A stretch of DNA of 64,000 nucleotides from Polytrichum commune (taxonomy: Eukaryota > Streptophyta > Polytrichopsida > Polytrichales > Polytrichaceae), in assembly GCA_950295325.1 (NCBI GenBank), contig OX485809.1, forward strand, positions 38,099,081 through 38,163,080, given 5' to 3'. Each line of letters starts with the position of its first letter. Position 1 is the stretch's first letter. Shown in pieces: positions 49,240 through 61,095 of this stretch. The notes below the pieces were generated by a model. The model saw only the letters and a list, made by a program, of their open reading frames with translations, was not told the origin of the DNA and searched no databases. A program made the translations under genes and the position numbers.

Positions 49240-51318
49240 CCATTTGGGGACCTGGAGGACCTTCTTCAGTAGTAGGCGTCAGCTGTCCTACTTCCTTCTT
49301 ACTCACTTCAATCGCTTCCCCTCTCGCTCTCTCGCAAACAAAATCACAACTTGAAGGTCCCACGGATCGACCGCAGGGGTAAGTAAGTAAGAATCAGATT
49401 GTCTTCCCTCAAATCTTTTCTACTTTCTGTCACCGCAATGCTGTAGCCAAAACCCACATTCACTGGAAACCGCATTCTTTCATAAGATATTGTCTTTCGG
49501 GAAGGGAACCGAAGTTTTGAGAGTTTTGATGTTGGTACGAGATTATCATTTTTCTCTGCATCTCCATTTTGTGTCTGTGAGGTTATGGGTACCGAAGCTA
49601 GACTCTGGGCAGCATTTGGCTTGGGTTAAGTGATTCGTGGGAGTAGTCAAGTTTCTGGGCATTGCTTGGATGTAATGTGAGAAATTTTGTGAAGTAGGTG
49701 GTACCATTTTGTTTATTATTAGCTTTGAAAGCGTGACTGGGGGTTAAATTTAAATTCTGGGTGGTTCAAGCATTTGTAGCTAGCTTTCCCATTGAAGTTG
49801 TTGTTGTTGTTGTTGTTGCTGGTGTGAGCAGAATCACTTTTTTGTATCTCCATCTGGTGCCTGTGAGGTTATGGGTACTGAAGTTAGAATTTGGGCAGCA
49901 TTTTTTTTGGATTAAGTGATCCGCGAAGTACCTTGTAAATGTTTTCATGCATCGCTTGGATGTAATGTGTAATGTTTTTGAAGTTGATGGTCCCATTTTG
50001 TTCATTATTAGCTTTGGAAGTGAGGCTGGGGATTGAAATTACAGTAGGGTGAAGCCATTGATTAGTACCTGGAGATGCATCACCTTGCCCCCATTGAAGG
50101 CTCCAAGTTTGTATAAATTGTTGTCTCTCCTCACTAATTTTAATCACACAAGGCGAGCTTGGCGAGCTTGGCTCTACTGTCACGGTAATGGCCGTTGTTA
50201 TGGGTTAGGAAAAATGAAAGAAAATTCGTTTCTGGTTTTTCTTTATTTTGATATTGTGAAGGAAAGCATCCTTCGTACCACAGTACATCCACCATTGGTG
50301 CTGGTTGCCACAGCAGTGAGAATGCTACCCTTGAGTTACTCCAAAACGTCCTGTGTGCAGTAATGCTGAATCTTGGGTTGTTCGAAATGCACAATCAATC
50401 AGGGAGCGTGTTCAGGTTGACGGTTACAGATTTATCTACCGAATCAATTAATGACCAGTTTAAGCAAAAATACCTCTTTTGAGACGCAGAGCTGAAACTT
50501 CGGGTTTTTGGGGCTTTGAATTGCTCTCAACAAATCCTCTTGGATGCTTTTAATTTTAATTTTTAGAAATGCCATTTTCATCCCACTGGTTTGTAGTTGG
50601 AGATAGATTAAGAAATACTGCAGAGTTTTTCTGGTCTTGACTCTTGACCCGCCATGCACACAGTACCTATTCTAGTAGTATCACCCCCACTTAAGATTCT
50701 CTCCATGTTGATAAGTTGCATTATGTTTCATATCCAGCTTACATATATGCTTCTGTATTGGGTGCTCCGACAGTCAACAAGCTCTGAAGTGAAGGACGGT
50801 GATGGAGTTTGTTGGTGCCAGGACTCATCCTACCACTGTTAGTTTTTTGGACTCCACCCCTGGGTTCTTTTGGAAAATCCTGCTGTTTTAATGTAGTTTG
50901 CATCCTTACATCCTTGAAATTTGAAGTTGCAGTCTTTTGCTAATGAAGAAAGTGATTCTATGGCAAAATGAAGGTAGCTTGTAGCTTCTCTCCTCTTCTA
51001 CGAATGACCCCAACATGGTTTCTGAATCTTTTTACTTCTGTTTTTACTGGAATTTGCCAGACTTCTCTGGACTGGTGATACTGTACGTCATCTTTTGGTG
51101 AAACACTTTGGCATCGTTATATCCTTGGAATTTCAAGTTGCAGTATAATAGAAAGCGATTCTATGTAAATATGATTGTTTGCTTCTACATGGTTTTTCCG
51201 AGTCTTTACTTTTGATGTCACTGGATTTTTCTCAGGCTTCTCTGGACTGGTGATACTGTACATCAACTTTTGGTAAGAATCTGTAACAGGAGCTGATTCA
51301 ACTGTGGAGTAGACAAAA
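49240..51318 (+). promoter_or_regulatory. Proposed promoter and 5' UTR with an intron for the ANF-like gene
   Basis: CT-rich sequence at 49260-49330 leads to a strong donor (CAGG|GGTAAGTAAGTAAG near 49376-49390), and an acceptor (TCTGTAACAG|GAGC, about 51289) lies just before the start codon at 51319. This suggests a non-coding first exon and a roughly 1.9-kb 5' UTR intron. Within it, about 49550-49760 is tandemly repeated at 49840-50045 (GTGAGGTTATGGGTAC, CTTGGATGTAATGTG, TTATTAGCTTTG), and about 50890-51100 at 51105-51285 (CTTCTCTGGACTGGTGATAC). Transcript evidence would be needed to place the exon. Confidence 0.45.
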
Positions 51319-54300
51319 ATGGGAAGATTCAAGGTGGTCCTACTCCTACTGGGCCTTAGCAGTTTTGCCATGCATTTGAATTTTGCATCAGCACAAAACA
51401 ACAGCATCCCCCAGTACACTCTGGGTTTCTTAACCCCTGCAGCTGCCTCCGAAATCCCAACCAGCTTAGCTATTGAATGGTGAGTGCCAACAACTCCTGC
51501 TTCACATATCCAACATGATGAATTATGTGTGGAGTGTACAAATTTGGAAATCGGGAGTGTGTCAATGCACAAATAAGATAAATCTACGTTTTTTTCCTCA
51601 GGCAATGAAGAATTACGCATTTTTCTGTCCTCAAAGGCCTAGTTAACCCCTCAACGCTTTTGGAGCCATATTTGGGCCCCTCTCATACATACAACGTGAA
51701 TATACATAGTGATGTGAATTTTTGGTAGATAGGGACAGCTTGTTGTCTTGCAAAGTGACATTTCTTGACACTCGCACAAAGGAACTTCGAAAGAGTTTGA
51801 TGAAGATTTCATATCATCATGTCTAAAGAGAGAACACAACTAGTATGAAACTGCTAAGAGCATTTAGGGTCAATATGGAAATTCAACTTCGGGACATGAG
51901 AAATTGCTGGCCTGAAGCAATTTTAACCCTCTTCATGACAATTCTCCTATTGTCAAATACAACCTAGATTGACCTTTCTCTTAACATCATGTCACCGTGA
52001 CAGGCAATGAAGCATCAAGCCTTTGTCACCAGAAGAGGCTTAGTTAACTGATTAGGTCAAAGATTTTGCTAATACATGAGGTTAACTGCTCATACTGTCA
52101 AGTTTACACCATAGATTGATCTCTCTCTTAACACCATGTCACCATGACAAGCAACGACGTTAAGTATTTGTCATCATCAGAGGCTTAGTTATATGATTAG
52201 ATCTAATTTGTTGCTAACAGATCAGGTTAACTGCTCCTATTGTCAAGTTTATCATTATACCACAGATTGATTTCTCTCTTGACATGTTTCACCATGACAG
52301 GCAATGAAGAATGTAAGCCATTGTCATCATCAGAGGCTTAGTTAACTGATTATGTTCAATTTATTGCTAACAGATTGGGTTAAGTGCTCCTATTGTCAAG
52401 TTTATTATAATACCACAAATCTCTCTCTCTCTCTGTGCTTACCATGATGTTGTCACCCGTGACAGGGAATCTGCGTTCCGAGTGGCTGTGGAGGTGGAGA
52501 ATTCCAAACCTGGGCGTGCTTACAAATTGGTGCCTCACTCAGAATACAGTGATTGTGATTGGCAAACTGCATATCATGGGGCACAGGCAATTGCGACACT
52601 GGACACTAACACTTATCCTCCTGTCATTGGAGTTGTAGGACCAGCTTGCAGCGGGGCAGCCATGTCCTCTGTGGCACCCTTGAAACCCCTTAATATCTCC
52701 ATGGTCTCTTTTGCTGCCACTGCAGAGCCTATCACCGTGGACCGATCTTGGTTCTTCAATTTGTTCCGCACAGTGTAAGCCTCCTAGATCATTCAGAGCT
52801 TTTGGTTTTCCCATTAGACTTATCCTCTAACTCAACATGACTTTGGTCGGAAGTTGGTTAGATTGCATACAACATCTTCCATGTTTGGTAAGTTTCTGGT
52901 CCATGCTTTGGAGGTTTGTCATGTGGAGGTCTGAACAAGGACTATTGTATATTGGTTGGTTGAGGGTCAAACTCATTCTGGCATGCTGAGAGGTGCGAAA
53001 ATGAGTTTGGCCCTCAATGAACCAAACTAGGTTGCTCTTTATTCATATTCAAACACTACCTCAGAGCATGCACCACAATTGGAAAGAGATTATTGATATT
53101 GGATGCAAAACGATCAATGGAAAATCATAGAGGGACCAGCTCCTGATGAAAAGTCCTGTTGAATTAAAGGGTGACTCTAGCGAATGTCTGGAACTCCAAA
53201 ATTAGCCAGCAAAATTTTCATATTTTTTGATACCAGTAGGGTGTGGATATTTGAAGATATCTTTGTTTTTGGTGCTATTCTGGTCTACATAGCATGTAAG
53301 AACCTAGGAAAAATCGCCCTAGTATCAATATGGTTTGGAATGGTAATCACCCAAAAAATAAATAGGGTATACAATGATTCTCTCGCTGCCTTGACATACC
53401 CACCAAATATCAATATTTGACTAGTATTACAATTTTGATATCCACGGGTAGGTGCTTTGATACCATTATTGGTGTTGATTATTGATACCATGCATTCACC
53501 TTATATACCAGACTAACACTGGTCATTTCCTCCTGATATTTTGCAGCAATTCTGACTACATATATGCTGTTATGAAACAGGTACAATGACAAGTTTCAAG
53601 CACAAGCTGTTGCAGCCAGTGTACGTTGTTCACACGCTTTTCTTTTCTTTTTAAAATTAATTTTTTTTCCTCATGAACAATATTCGTATGACAGCTCCCA
53701 TAGCTGTAACCTTTTTCTTAAACTACTTTGAGTGTGCCCTGGCACTTTAAGGTAGATGTGTGTTATTTGGATACTTTTTTCTTTGCACTCACTTCTTGTA
53801 GGATATGGAACACATTGCAATTAGTGCGAGATTATTAGCAAATCCAAATCATGCCTGTTGCCATTTGCCTCATAATTTCTGGAGCTTGTATGATTGTCTA
53901 ATTCGCTATCAAAGCGAAGATTCTCATGCTCATTAATTGATCATATAGGTCCTGTCACAAATCATTTGACTATCGAGCCTAGAATGGTTAGCATATTTTG
54001 AGCATGTAATCCAATCTCTTTTTAAACACTTGATGCCTTTTGGTGTCCATTCTTAGATCCACACCTAACTACATACCACTCAAAACATAGGTGCCAAGAT
54101 TATTGTTGTGTTGGAAGTAGGCATGTCTACATTAACTGTGGATCTCAGTATATCAGAATGAAAATAGAGCCTGGCTAGTTACGCTCTTTTAGCATGCTGA
54201 CACTCTTGGGGTTGTTGGTTACAGATTGCAAAGTTGAATATGACTAGCGCCACGCTTATTCATACGAAGCAATACTATTCGGCCAACTTAGCCCAAGACA

Positions 54301-57300
54301 TCAATGAGGTAAATCAAAGACTGTCCATTTATAATGAGTACTTAATTGAAGGGGAGGCCTGTGTACACACATTTGAAGACACTGATTTCAAAGCAGAGAT
54401 TGGTGGGCCAAGGTAAAAAAGGAATTTTGGGCCTTGACATGTGCCTAATCTTGAGGAGCTTGGTTTCAAGGTTGGTTAAAACTGTCAGTTGATTGGCAAT
54501 GGAGCTTTTTAAGCCTCATGTGGAGGCCACACACATTTGAAAACACTAGTTCAAAATGGAGTTTGGTAAGGCAAGGTACAAGAATTTTGGCGTAAACATG
54601 TGCCTAACTTCAAGGAGCTTGGTTTCAAGGTTGGTCCCTCTTTTATTGAGTAAAAATGTCTAGTTTCAACTCCAATCCAAGACGGTGGTTCTTAAAACCT
54701 CCGTTTCCGATTGGAGTTGGAAACAAACGGTTTTAACCTAAAAGAGGGGGGACCAACCTTGAAACTAAGCTCCTTGAAGTTAGGCACATGTCAAGGCCGA
54801 AATTCGTTTACCTTGGCTTACCAAACTGTGTCTCAAAACCAGCGTTTTCGAATGTGTGTGGCCTCCCCGTCACAAAACCACCGATGTCTTGGGTCGGAGT
54901 TGAAAAGCAACAATTCTAACCAAAATTAGAGGGGACCAGCCATGAAACCAAACTCCCCAAGGTTAGGCACATAAATTCAAGACCACGGTTCTTTGACCCT
55001 GGCCCAATGATCTTAATTTCAAAACCGGCGTTTTTCAAACGTGTGTGGCCTCCACCCTAAACAAGCTGTTAGAAGCTTATTTTCTTGTTTGAGATGTAGA
55101 CCCCAATAGGTACTCACTCACTGGAACTTTTTTTATTTGTGACTTAAAAAAAATTTACAGACAGTTGATCACGGGCAAGTCAACTTACAAGTGGTGACGC
55201 TGGAGGTTGGGACAAATTCCTCTATTGACAGTGAGCAACTTAAAACAGTCTTAGACAACCATGTGCCTACAGATTTTGTGATACTGGTCCTGCATCCACA
55301 GGAAGCACATGATGTCTTCGAAGCTGTTAATGAACAGGTACACCTCTATTCCTTACCATAAACATGTTGACAATCGAGTTATGTGTAAAGTCGAAACTGG
55401 GGGTTTAATCCTTCTTTGAGAGATTTTTCTATTAGGAGCTTGTTAGCTCGCCGTGTGTTAAAGCCTATTTTGAAAGTTGGGTAAAACTCCTTGGACCTCC
55501 TCCTCTTGTCATCCCAGAAACTTCGAGAAAATTTTAGGATTTAAAATAGGGTCTACCATTTGACTCACCATCCTGAATTTGAGATTGGTCTATGCAAGAA
55601 GGTTAACTTGGCCCACCCATTCTGGTAGGACAAGCTAGGAAGCCGGTTTTTAATAGCCCTACACCACTCATCGAGTATGTTAATTTAACCATTAAGAAGA
55701 CTCAGGTGACTTTTTTGCATAACCTCTCAAACTCAAGGTTTAGTCGAGCAACTCAATGGGAGTTTGATGCCAAGACTTCACGCATAACTCTACTGCACTT
55801 GGGGCTTTAAGAAAGGTCTGCACAAATGTAAGGTTTTAAGTTTCCATACTTGATGCATATTTATATTTTAAACTCCCAGTCTATATATGGCTTAGTTTCC
55901 CGCATAATTCTAGAGTTATCCTCTAACTCAACATCACTCTTGATTAGGGAGTTCGTTGTTTTGGATAAAATTCTTGGTGCTACTGTAGCTTGGAGGTAAC
56001 TAGTGTGAATCTTTGAACAAAGAACCTTCTATATCGGTTCATAGAAGGTCAAACTCATTTTGGCATGCCGAGAGGTTCTAAAATGAGTTGGCCTTCAATG
56101 AACCCAAATAATAGATAGGTTGCTTGTCATTCAAACTGAAAAATGACCTCCATATATGCTCCACAAGTGGTAAGAAAGAAACTTCTGATATTGTATACAA
56201 AACAACTGAAATTCATAGTGGACCAAGTCCTGACAAAAAAGTGCCCTTCAATTCAAGGATAGATCTAAAGTGTGGAGTAAAACAAGCTGCTGTTTCATGA
56301 GTATGCTGCAATTACTTGTCGCGGTTTTGCAGAGTGAATGATCAAGATTATTCATTAGAGGTGCTATTTGTGGAGATATCTGTAGTTGGCTAACCCTTCA
56401 GAGTTGCATGGTTTTTGTTGTGACTGCATGAAATAAAGGGAAGGCTGGAGTTCCCATGGTGGTACTTTGGTACTGATGGTGTTACAGCTCTTGACCCTTC
56501 TGATGAAAACCAAACAGGTAGAATTTTGTCACTCATGTTTTATTGTCAACAAGGGAAAAAGGAGTTACACAATAGAGTATTCCTTGAAGTCTCTCAAGAC
56601 TCATGGTTTGGTAGGGAGTTTTGGCCCACTTTGGAAGGAAAACTCTAATTGCGACCTGATTTCCTCATTATGTTTGATGAGAAACTTGTGTTTGTTGTAC
56701 AGTAGGAACTCAAAACAAGGTTCTGAGTGCATAACAATATGCTACTGCGCAATTTGATAAACATTTGGATAGATGATTTAGAGGTATATGACATCTATTA
56801 TGCAAACATTAAGGGACCAAGTTAATTTGAGTTTGGACCTCCAACTTGCCTGACCTGTGTTTTTGTGATGGCTGTCACAGACCCTACTCTTGTAAGTAAG
56901 CTATTGGGAGAAATCGGCCTGTCACCTTATGGTATGTTGTCTAACCAATACTTTGCTCAAGACATTTCCTCAATTTTTGATAAAACAATATTACTGAAGA
57001 AATTAGTGCTATGCCCAACCAGTGACAATAATAACCTAATTGTGATAATTTGGTGTAGATAAATAATTTATGTGTATGTGGATTTCGCATTACCAAAATA
57101 TCTGGAGATAAAAACTGCATGTCATGATCATTGTAATGGAGTTAATTGAGGCAAGCTTTGATATGGAGCACTCCCTTATGTGATGCCCTTTGGGGTCGGT
57201 CCATGAACAAATTTCCATTGTTGTAGTTTCGTGTGTCACTGATCAACCTAAGGTAGGTGGCTCTTAAACGCTACTTTTTCCAACTAGCCCACTTTTTTTA

Positions 57301-60300
57301 CGATATGAAACATGCGACTAGTACAAGATGGTTAGCAAATGCAAATTGAGGCTGTGCTCACTTTCCTCATAATTTTTGCGGCTCATATAAATATCTTATA
57401 CAATATCAAAGTGAAGATTCTCGTGCTCATCAAATGGTCATATACGTCCCCCCCAAATTATGTTGGCTATTGAGCCTAGAATGGTTATCATATTTTGAGC
57501 AGGCAGTCCAATCTCTTTTAAATACACATGTCCTTTGGGTATTCGTTCTTGGAGCCACACCACTCAAATATAGGTATTCGATTAAGATAAGCAACCAACT
57601 TAGGCACATCAACCATATACACAAAACTTGTTTGAATACTTCGACAACAAATTTGTATATTTGTGTCTAAAATCATCAAGAAGTCAGAAATCATTTCACC
57701 CCACAATCTGCTTGTCCTTGTATATTCATTTTCTTTTCTCATTACTAATTACCGGTGCAACCAAAAACATTTGCAGGTGGTGATTATTCAAACAGCTCAA
57801 TTTGCGACACGTACTTCACGTACTGGAAAACAGCAAATTACCCAGGCCTGCCCGTATCTGGCTTGAACAAGTCGAGATCTTACACACCTTACCTTATCGA
57901 CACTGTTCGCTTATATTTTGAGGCCGTCGATTCAGTTGTGACCAACAAGCTCCCCATCACAGCTGGAAATGTTTTGCAGGCCCTTAATGGCTCCGGTCCA
58001 GCAGGAATTTTGCAATTTGACGGATGCACTGGTGTGGTTGCAATAGACCCTGTAACCGGAAGTCGAGACGCTGCACTTCAACCCCCAATTTATGACCTTG
58101 TTTCATTTACATCGGATTCTTGGGAGGTATGTTTGTCATACCTTGTGCAAATCATTTCTTCCCTCTTTATCACTAAAAGTAGAACCACCCCCAACAAGTA
58201 CTTAATAGACAATATTATATGGTCTATGACATTGCGTTCATATTATAACACACCCTATGAACGAGAAGTTGTGAAAATTTAGTTTTCCTTTATCACTGAA
58301 AGCAGGCTCACCCCCAACAATTATTTGATTGGTATTTTATTCAGCCTATGATGTTGAGTTCGTCTTTGACACAACCTATTAAATAAGGGAAGTGAATAAA
58401 TATGCATGGTTTGTATTTGAGCCTAGGTCATTTATGTGTGCTCAAATTTTCCTAGAATTCAGTTACAAATATGTATGCTTCATTCTGAATAGTGCTTATG
58501 ATAGATGGGCTGTTTTTTCTAGAGTCACTTCGGCAATTTTAGCTCAAAATATCAATAAGTAATCTTTAGTGGGCCTCTGTATGACGCCTTAAAGCCCATT
58601 TGGACGGCATACCACTAGGATAGTTGTCTAATAAGGCATTGGGTTGAACCTTCGAGCATTTCAAAGAACTTATTCGTCACAAACGTCTAGATCCATAAAT
58701 CAACATTGGTTGCACATTGATTCCATCACATCAAACTACAACACTGATACAACGCCAACCGAATACAGGGTTGCAATTCTGATCTTTTTTTCTCTCTACA
58801 ATTTATAGTTGCAAGATCTGAAAGAGTGATATGTGAGTTAAAAAATCAATGTAAAATGGATTGTTGTAGGACTATAATGATATTAAACCCTGAATGGAGC
58901 ATTTCATCACAAACCTATAGATCCATACATCATCACCACTGGTTGCACATCGATCCAATGGATATCAAATATAGGGTTGCAATTTTAACCTTTTGTTTCC
59001 ATTTTGCAGTTGCAAGATCTATAAGGATGGAACGTGAGTTGAATCGATGTTGAATAAATCTTTACAGTAGCTAATTATTGAACACTAACTGAACGTTAAA
59101 CACCAGTCACTTGCAATTTAAAGATTTTGTTCTCAATGTTAGATATTTTTTGTGAGAATACACCACATGCTTAACAGAGCTTTTTCTGTGTTTTCTTTTT
59201 GATTCTTTAATTTTTTTTGGCCATTTCTAACAGACCTCATTTTTGGTTGCAGGCAAAAGGCCGGATACAGTCAAACAATTTTGTCACGCTCCAACCTTTG
59301 CAAAGGCCCAACAGTCAATTTGCCCCCAACTCTGTAAGTCAATATTGACCTCTGCCTTATTGTTAAACTTGCTTGATAATATTCAGAGCTCTCACAAGCC
59401 AAGGATGGCCAACCTGACAATGAAAATGATGAGGTGGATATGGTGTAAAATTGCAAGTGACCAGAGATTAAGGTTGAGTCAGTAATTGATACACACTTCA
59501 ACTTCAGGTTTTAACATCTTCTTAAAGCTATCTCAACATTTAGCTTCACATGATTCATTCAACTCAACAAGTGGGGGTCAACTCATAATTCAACCTCTTG
59601 GGCTATTCAACGGTAACAGATAGAAACAAAAGATTCAATTCAAAATCCCCTGTGTGTGGTAGGCATTGATTCAATGTTGTAGTTTTGATGCGATTGGGTC
59701 GATGTGAAAGCAGTGTTGATCTATGACAATTCTAGAGGTTTTTGATTTATGGCTGAGAGGATCACTAATGGACCAGGTCTATCTCCATAAAATGAATAAA
59801 TTGATCAATTAATTCTAGATAGACATAACACTTCCATCTTCCAACCTACTTGAGAGTCATGTTTTGCCAAGTATCCACATGTCAGTTCACAATCACTCGC
59901 AACTATCGCTTCCTCCCTGCCAGTTCATATACTTAATTGAACTGACAATCAAAAGTATATTTTCATTATTATCATTATAATTTCTCAGCTTCCTTAACTT
60001 CAATCAAGCACTGTGCATTCGTTCACGGGGGCCTTGAGAATATAAGCATGGGATGCCTCAACCCAGTGCAAGGACTCAGATTATGCTTGAATTTGCACTA
60101 GGTTGGGATATCCCATGGCTATATTCTCAATGCCCACATGAACAAACCCACACTGCTTGATAATGTCATGTCTACTGCCCTCATCTTAAAAACTTCCGTC
60201 TCAAATTTGGACCTCTTATCAGCCAACCACTTTGACATCGCTTGTTTTTAACAGAGCACATTGTGTTTGGTTTTGCAGGCATATAATGGGCCCAACCCCA

Positions 60301-60443
60301 ACAAGAGCAAAACCGGTGCGATAGTGGGCGGTGTTTTTGGGGTACTTGCAGTAGCTGGAGTTGGTGTTGGTGCATATTTCTTGTACAAACAGAAACGTAG
60401 GAGTCACTATAACCCATCATCCTTTGTGCGGGTGATGGATTGA
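51319..60443 (+). CDS. ANF-receptor-like single-pass membrane protein, 10 exons, 498 aa
   Basis: Exons: 51319-51479, 52466-52774, 53581-53620, 54225-54308, 55161-55337, 56439-56517, 56881-56931, 57777-58126, 59253-59333 and 60279-60443. All phases agree and sum to 1497 nt. Residues 1-25 are a signal peptide (VVLLLLGLSS core, ASA cleavage). Residues about 30-440 resemble the ANF-receptor/type I periplasmic-binding-protein fold: YTLGFLTP, VVGPACSGAAMSSVAP, FRTVYNDKFQAQAVAAS, EFPWWYFGTDGV, then SGPAGILQFDGCTG and IYDLVSFTSDSWE. Cys pairs (SDCDW/GPACSG and SICDTY/DGCTG) and many N-x-S/T sites suit an ectodomain. Residues 457-480 are one Gly/Val-rich helix, and the 18-residue tail starts KQKRRS. 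There is no kinase, cyclase, 7TM or channel domain, so the layout recalls the animal natriuretic clearance receptor or a co-receptor. The ligand is unknown. The introns are packed with repeats. Confidence 0.8.
51590..52466 (+). repeat. Tandem repeats of the intron-1 acceptor region
   Basis: Units of about 120-145 bp repeat CCTATTGTCAAGTTTA, TAGATTGA(T/C)(C/T)TCTCT, ATGTCACC(G/A)TGACAG|GCAATGAAG and GAGGCTTAGTTAACTGATTA. Copies of the AG site lie near 52003, 52150 (mutated to GACAAG), 52300 and the true acceptor at 52465. A more diverged unit is near 51600. Each unit offers a decoy 3' splice site. Confidence 0.75.
52815..53185. repeat. Intronic repeat pair with 55918-56280
   Basis: Introns 2 and 5 of the ANF-like gene share CCTCTAACTCAACAT, GGTCAAACTCATT(C/T)TGGCATGC, GAGAGGT, CCTTCAATGAACC or CCCTCAATGAACC, and a GGACCA(A/G)(G/C)TCCTGA motif in order and in the same orientation. 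The copies may come from an internal duplication or an unclassified element. Confidence 0.7.
53220..53528. mobile_element. hAT-like MITE relative in intron 2
   Basis: The right end, inverted, reads CAGTGTTAGTCTGGTATA and matches the left end of the element at 176-424. Internal motifs GATACCAGTAGGGT, TTGATACCATTATTG and GTTGATTATTGATACC are shared. The left end and target duplication are not clear. It ends about 20 bp before the proposed exon-3 acceptor at 53546. Confidence 0.6.
54351..55060. mobile_element. 710-bp nested fold-back in intron 4
   Basis: Two direct copies of a module (GCCTAA(C/T)(C/T)T(C/T)(A/G)AGGAGCTTGG, TTTCAAGGTTGGT) at about 54400-54510 and 54540-54640 are followed by two inverted copies at about 54745-54840 and 54915-55000. 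The outermost ends GGAGGCC(T)(G)TGT and ACACGTGTGTGGCCTCC are also inverted. The whole segment could fold into a long hairpin. It is non-coding. Confidence 0.7.
58180..59050. repeat. Two local tandem duplications in intron 8
   Basis: About 58180-58270 is repeated at 58290-58380 (TTATCACT(A/G)AAAG, CACCCCCAACAA). About 58660-58850 is repeated at 58905-59050 (GATCCAT(A/C)(A/C)ATCA, GGTTGCACAT(T/C)GAT, AGGGTTGCAAT, AGTTGCAAGATCT). Both are diverged. Confidence 0.65.
60003..60161. mobile_element. 159-bp palindromic MITE in the last intron
   Basis: The left arm (60003-60071) and right arm (60093-60161) are inverted: ATCAAGCACTGTGCATTCGT with the inverse of CACACTGCTTGAT, and GAATATAAGCATGGGATG with CATCCCATGGCTATATTC-type sequence. 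The loop is about 21 nt. No clear target duplication. It lies about 117 bp before the last exon. Confidence 0.75.
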
Positions 60444-60589
60444 TGGACCTTTTACATTTGATTATCAATGGGATCATCGAATCGAATCAAGACTCGGCTC
60501 GTGGTGAGAATTCGGGATGTAGATATGCAGCTTGCCAAAGCAGTATTAGGTGGTAGTACTGGTGCCCTTTCCCTCCTTGTAAAGATGCA

Positions 60590-61095
60590 CAAGATTTAAT
60601 GCTCAGATCCTCATGACATTGTTCTGTTTTGTTTCGTGGCTGATGCAGAAGCTATTATAAAACCAACATGCCGTATGTCAATGAATTGTTCTCCCCCAAT
60701 GTACGGCAGACATGCCTAATTAGGTTACTTATCCTAATCGAGCACCTATATATCCTAACCTTCGTGCTATCATGCTCCCTAATGTCACACAAGATTTAAT
60801 GTTCAGATCCTCATGATCAATGTTTTAATGAACATTGTGTGATTCTTCTTACAAGAATTCAAAATTAGTATATATTTTTGAATCACTAACACTTCGACCT
60901 TTACAAAGATCAAGAATTGTCCACTTAATGTTCTGTTTTGTTTCGTGGTCAATGCGGAAGCTATTATAAAACCAACATGTCGTATGTCAATGAATTGTTC
61001 TCCACCAATCTACAGTAGACGTGCCTAATTAGGTTACTTATCCTGATCAAGCACCTACATACCCTAACCTTCGTGCTATCATGCTCCCTAATGTT
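60590..61095. repeat. Tandem duplication of the 3' flank of the ANF-like gene
   Basis: The unit CAAGATTTAATG(C/T)TCAGATCCTC...ATGCTCCCTAATGT at 60590-60787 is repeated at 60788-61095, where it is interrupted by about 110 extra bases. The copies share TTCTGTTTTGTTTCGTGG and GAAGCTATTATAAAACCAAC. This probably lies in or after the 3' UTR. Confidence 0.8.

Noticed and set aside
57755-57776. Use of ATG 57755 as a start for the exon-8 frame
   Set aside because: A strong acceptor TTTGCAG at 57776 and phase agreement with exon 7 show that it is intron sequence.
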